From Bradyrhizobium iriomotense (GTDB lineage: Bacteria; Pseudomonadota; Alphaproteobacteria; Rhizobiales; Xanthobacteraceae), in contig NZ_JAFCJZ010000009.1 in NCBI RefSeq assembly GCF_018130765.1, positions 1 to 64,000 on the forward strand: a stretch of DNA of 64,000 nucleotides, given 5' to 3'. A program made the position numbers and the translations under genes. Every line of letters starts with the position of its first letter. Within the stretch, counting starts at the first letter, position 1. The notes under the pieces were generated by a model that worked only from the letters and a program-made list of their open reading frames with translations, did not search any database and was not told the DNA's origin. Of this stretch, positions 59,119-64,000 are shown piece after piece.

Positions 59119-59229
59119 TAGGGTGGATTAGCCGAAGGCGTAATCCACCAGCTTTGTCGCCGCGCGAAAAGTGGTGGGTTACGCCGAGCGATTGCGCTTC
59201 GCGCAATCGCGGGGCTAACCCACCCTACG
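59119..59229. repeat. Palindromic repeat element between gltA and GFA gene
   Basis: Starts GTAGGGTGGATTAGCCGAAG and GCGTAATCCACC, ends with ...GGCTAACCCACCCTAC. Between the arms is a second perfect hairpin, GCGATTGCGC-TTC-GCGCAATCGC (59189-59211). The outer ends match those of 51429-51515, so both belong to one family of small palindromic elements, though their inner parts differ. Confidence 0.85.
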
Positions 59230-59244
59230 ATGTCAGTCCCAACA

Positions 59245-59278
59245 AAAACGGCGCCATCGTGAGATGGCGCCGTTTCGA
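59245..59278 (-). terminator. Intrinsic terminator of gltA
   Basis: Read leftward, AAACGGCGCCATC and GATGGCGCCGTTT form a perfect 13-bp stem with a four-base loop and a following TTTTTG. It lies about 20 bases after the gltA stop. Confidence 0.9.
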
Positions 59279-59298
59279 AAGCCGAATTGGCCTGGGAC

Positions 59299-60603
59299 TT
59301 ACTTGCGATCCTTGATCGGCACGTAATCGCGCTTGGTGACGCCGGTGTAGAGCTGGCGCGGACGACCGATCTTCTGCTGCGGATCTTCGATCATCTCGCT
59401 CCACTGGCTGATCCAGCCGACGGTGCGGGCGACCGCGAACAGCACGGTGAACATCGAGACCGGGAAGCCCATCGCCTTCAGCGTGATGCCCGAATAGAAG
59501 TCGACGTTCGGGTAGAGCTTGCGGTCGATGAAGTACTGGTCGCTGAGCGCGATCTTCTCGAGCTCCATCGCCACCTTCAGCATCGGATCGTCGCCATGGC
59601 CGGTCTCCTTGAGCACGGCGTGACACATCTTCTGCATGATCTTGGCGCGCGGATCATAGTTCTTGTAGACGCGATGGCCGAAGCCCATCAGGCGGACTTC
59701 AGAGTTCTTGTCCTTCACCTTGGCGATGAATTCGGGAATCTTGTCGACCGTGCCGATGTCGTAGAGCATGTTGAGCGCGGCTTCATTGGCACCGCCATGC
59801 GCCGGGCCCCAGAGGCAGGCGATGCCGGCCGCGATGCAGGCGAACGGGTTTGCGCCCGAGGAGCCGGCGATGCGCACCGTCGAGGTCGAGGCGTTCTGCT
59901 CGTGATCGGCGTGCAGGATGAAGATCTTCTCCAGCGCGTCGGCGAGCACCGGGCTGACCTTGTAGTCCTCGCAAGGCACCGCGAAGCACATGTTCAGGAA
60001 GTTCTCGGCAAAGCCAAGCGAGTTCTTCGGATACACGAAGGGCTGGCCGACGGTGTACTTGTAGGCCATCGCGGCCAGCGTCGGGATCTTCGCGATCATG
60101 CGCATGGAGGCGATCATGCGCTGCTTCGTATCGTTGATGTCGGTGGAGTCGTGATAGAACGCGGCGAGCGCGCCGACCGCCGCCACCATGATCGCCATCG
60201 GATGGGCGTCGCGGCGGAAGCCCTGGAAGAACCGGGCCATCTGCTCGTGCACCATCGTGTGATGGGTCACGCGGTAGTCGAAATCCTTCTTCTGCTCAGC
60301 GGTCGGCAGGTTCCCATAGAGCAGGAGATAGCAGGTCTCCAGGAAGTCGCCGTGCTCGGCGAGCTGCTCGATCGGATAGCCGCGGTATTCCAGCACGCCG
60401 GCATCGCCGTCGATATAGGTGATCTTGGACTGGCAGCTCGCGGTCGAAGTGAAGCCGGGATCGTAAGTGAACAGACCCGACTGGCCGTAGAGCTTACCGA
60501 TATCGACAACATCGGGCCCGACGCTGCCGCTGAGGATCGGGAGATCGTAGTTCTTGTTTCCGACCGTCAGCGTTGCGGTCTTTGGGCTTTCTTTTGCGTC
60601 CAT
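59299..60603 (-). CDS. gltA: Citrate synthase
   Basis: Entry enzyme of the TCA cycle, condensing acetyl-CoA and oxaloacetate; 434 residues, the hexameric type-II form of Gram-negative bacteria. N-terminal beta region (ATLTVGNKNYDLPILSGSVG), then YIDGDAGVLEYRGYPIEQLA, and active-site segments LHADHEQNASTSTVR (His), GPAHGGANEAAL (His) and GFGHRVYKNYDPRA (His and Arg). The upstream gap of 146 bases contains TTGCAG and an AATAATATAC stretch on the minus strand as a possible promoter. It ends in a strong terminator. Confidence 0.97.
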   Translation of the reverse strand: MDAKESPKTATLTVGNKNYDLPILSGSVGPDVVDIGKLYGQSGLFTYDPGFTSTASCQSKITYIDGDAGVLEYRGYPIEQLAEHGDFLETCYLLLYGNLPTAEQKKDFDYRVTHHTMVHEQMARFFQGFRRDAHPMAIMVAAVGALAAFYHDSTDINDTKQRMIASMRMIAKIPTLAAMAYKYTVGQPFVYPKNSLGFAENFLNMCFAVPCEDYKVSPVLADALEKIFILHADHEQNASTSTVRIAGSSGANPFACIAAGIACLWGPAHGGANEAALNMLYDIGTVDKIPEFIAKVKDKNSEVRLMGFGHRVYKNYDPRAKIMQKMCHAVLKETGHGDDPMLKVAMELEKIALSDQYFIDRKLYPNVDFYSGITLKAMGFPVSMFTVLFAVARTVGWISQWSEMIEDPQQKIGRPRQLYTGVTKRDYVPIKDRK

Positions 60604-60749
60604 CAGAGGTCCCCGATGTATGGTGAAACGGGCCGGACCCGGAAGGCCCCGATGAGTTGGCGGGGCAGGCCGGATGTTCCAGAAGGTACGGGGGAGATGG
60701 GTATATTATTGCTGTGTGCGCTGCAAGATCACCCGCGCGCATGGCCTAC

Positions 60750-62177
60750 TTACGTCGTAGACTGATCCTTAAGCCGCCCCAGGCTTTCCTGGCGTCCCAG
60801 CACGTCCAAAACCTCAAATATACCAGGCGATGTGGTCCGCCCGGTGAGCGCCGCCCGCAAGGGCTGGGCAACCGAGCCCAGCTTGAGACTATTTTCCTCG
60901 GCAAAGGCGCGCAGTGCGGCTTCCGCGGTGGCCGCACTCCAGGTCTCGACTTTCTCCAGCGCGGAATGAAGCTGGCCGATCAGCTTGCGGTTCTCGGGCG
61001 TCAGCAGCGCCTGCGCCTTGGGATCGAGCTGCAGCGGCCGGTCGGCGAAGATGAAATACGCGCCGTCGATCAGCTCGATCAGCGTCTTGGCGCGCTCCTT
61101 CAGGGCCGGCATGGCCTTGAGAAGCTGCGCCCGCGTGGTGTCGTTTAACTTCGCCTTAATCTCGTCGCGGCTGGGTACGACATGGTCGAGCACGTCCTCG
61201 AACATCCTCACGAGTGATTGATCGTCGGCGTGACGGATGTAATGGCCGTTGAGGTTCTCCAGCTTGGCAAAGTCGAAGCGGGAGGCGGCCCGGCCGACGC
61301 TGGCGAGGTCGAACGCTTCGATCATCTCCTCCGTCGAGAAGATCTCCTGGTCGCCATGGCTCCAGCCGAGGCGGACGAGATAGTTGCGGAGCGCGGCCGG
61401 GAGGTATCCCATGGCGCGGTAGGCATCGACGCCAAGCGCGCCGTGCCGCTTCGACAGCTTGGAGCCGTCCGGGCCATGGATGAGGGGGATGTGGGACATG
61501 CTCGGCAGCGCCCAGCCCATCGCGTCGTAAATCTGCTTCTGGCGGGCGGCGTTGATCAGATGGTCGTCGCCGCGGATGACGTGGGTGACGCCCATGTCGT
61601 GGTCGTCCACGACCACCGCGAGCATGTAGGTCGGGTTGCCATCGCCGCGCAGAAGCACGAGGTCGTCGAGGTTCTCGTTCTGCCAGACCACGCGGCCCTG
61701 GACCTGGTCCTCGATCACGGTCTCGCCAGTCTGCGGCGCGCGCAGGCGGATGGTGGGCTTGACGTCGCTCGGAGCCGTGGCCGGGTCGCGGTCGCGCCAC
61801 ATGCCGTCATAGAGGCGGGTGCGGCCCTCCGCGCGCGCCTTCTCGCGCATCGCGGCGAGCTCCTCCGCCGTGGCGAAGCAGCGATAGGCCTTGCCGTCGG
61901 CGAGCAGCTGCTCGGCGACCTCACGGTGACGGGCGGCGCGGCTGAACTGGTAGATGACCTCGCCGTCCCAGCCGAGCTCGAGCCATTTCAGGCCGTCGAG
62001 AATGGCGCCGATCGCGGCTTCCGTGGAGCGCTCCCGGTCGGTGTCCTCGATCCGGAGCAGCATCTTGCCGCCATGCTTCTTGGCGTAGAGCCAGTTGAAC
62101 AGCGCCGTGCGGGCGCCCCCGATATGGAGGAAGCCGGTCGGAGAGGGGGCGAAGCGGGTGACGACGGAATCGGTCAT
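60750..62177 (-). CDS. gltX: Glutamyl-tRNA synthetase
   Basis: Class I synthetase charging tRNA-Glu, 475 residues. HIGH-type motif in FAPSPTGFLHIGGARTALFN, a zinc-less middle region, KMSKS-type motif in GSKLSKRHGALGVDAY and the helical anticodon-binding C-terminus. It lies 146 bases upstream of gltA on the same strand and is divergent from glnS with a 156-base gap that must carry both promoters. Confidence 0.97.
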   Translation of the reverse strand: MTDSVVTRFAPSPTGFLHIGGARTALFNWLYAKKHGGKMLLRIEDTDRERSTEAAIGAILDGLKWLELGWDGEVIYQFSRAARHREVAEQLLADGKAYRCFATAEELAAMREKARAEGRTRLYDGMWRDRDPATAPSDVKPTIRLRAPQTGETVIEDQVQGRVVWQNENLDDLVLLRGDGNPTYMLAVVVDDHDMGVTHVIRGDDHLINAARQKQIYDAMGWALPSMSHIPLIHGPDGSKLSKRHGALGVDAYRAMGYLPAALRNYLVRLGWSHGDQEIFSTEEMIEAFDLASVGRAASRFDFAKLENLNGHYIRHADDQSLVRMFEDVLDHVVPSRDEIKAKLNDTTRAQLLKAMPALKERAKTLIELIDGAYFIFADRPLQLDPKAQALLTPENRKLIGQLHSALEKVETWSAATAEAALRAFAEENSLKLGSVAQPLRAALTGRTTSPGIFEVLDVLGRQESLGRLKDQSTT

Positions 62178-62333
62178 TCTTGGCAGGGCCTATGCATTGG
62201 AGGCGGTGGTGTATAGCAGGACCGGAGCATAACTAAAGCCCGACGGCGGACGGCTTGAGGCCGTACTTAAGCTCTTGGCGCGGTCACGCGAATTTGGCAG
62301 AAGGACCGCTGATTTCCCTACAGGATTTTCGTA

Positions 62334-64000
<1,667 letters not shown>

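Overview
The window is GC-rich alphaproteobacterial chromosome, most likely Bradyrhizobium or a close relative. The evidence is the conserved block rpsB-tsf-pyrH-frr-uppS-cdsA-dxr-rseP-bamA-lpxD-fabZ-lpxA-lpxI-lpxB with gltA and gltX nearby, the C-terminally extended ribosomal protein S2, DUF3551 proteins, an Omp31-like porin, and palindromic repeats of the GTAGGGTGG...CCACCCTAC type. No prophage, CRISPR array, rRNA or tRNA was found. The only insertion-sequence remnant is an IS1182-like transposase N-terminus cut by the left edge.

Layout. (1) 1-4.6 kb: transposase fragment, a ribose-type sugar ABC transporter (binding protein, double ATPase, permease) and a small globin whose start sits just behind a strong terminator-like hairpin. 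(2) 5.0-11.05 kb: a compact copper locus of DUF2946 protein, TonB-dependent receptor, PCuAC chaperone, a lone copy of the CopD C-terminal domain, a YcnI/DUF1775 protein and a CopC-CopD fusion, with the last four overlapping or nearly overlapping. (3) 11.2-14.6 kb: proS and the lipoprotein-release pair lolC/lolD. (4) 14.7-16.7 kb: a zinc-less MDR dehydrogenase divergent from an XRE/MmyB-type regulator. (5) 16.8-23.1 kb: a signalling island with a CheB-CheR-PAS-HWE kinase hybrid overlapping a Crp/Fnr regulator, a second CheB, a coiled-coil protein, a lone receiver and three micro-genes. (6) 23.2-33.1 kb: a ClpP-like periplasmic protein, an MFS exporter, two coupled DUF3551 proteins, a porin, a 32-residue membrane peptide, dnaE, an exported beta-carbonic anhydrase and a lipoprotein. 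(7) 33.3-36 kb: a caspase-fold protein that has lost both catalytic residues and carries a long proline-rich tail.

(8) 36.1-51.4 kb is the core translation and envelope block: ribosomal protein S2, EF-Ts, UMP kinase and ribosome recycling factor, then undecaprenyl and phospholipid precursors, the isoprenoid enzyme Dxr, the RseP protease, BamA and the early lipid A enzymes. LpxI replaces LpxH. A KTSC-domain gene lies antisense between fabZ and lpxA. (9) 51.4-57.7 kb: a palindromic repeat, then a leftward sugar operon of ROK regulator, binding protein, two permeases, ATPase and a xylose-dehydrogenase-like SDR, mostly with overlapping ends. (10) 57.9-64 kb: an unrecognised protein, a GFA-family protein, a second palindromic repeat, gltA, gltX and divergent glnS, which runs off the right edge.

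No wholly new system can be demonstrated from the sequence alone. The best leads are the copper locus with its domain duplication, the signalling island in which one CheB has lost its catalytic histidine while its neighbour keeps it, the dead caspase, the cluster of micro-genes, and an identical 24-nt element placed just after the stop codons of two unrelated operons.
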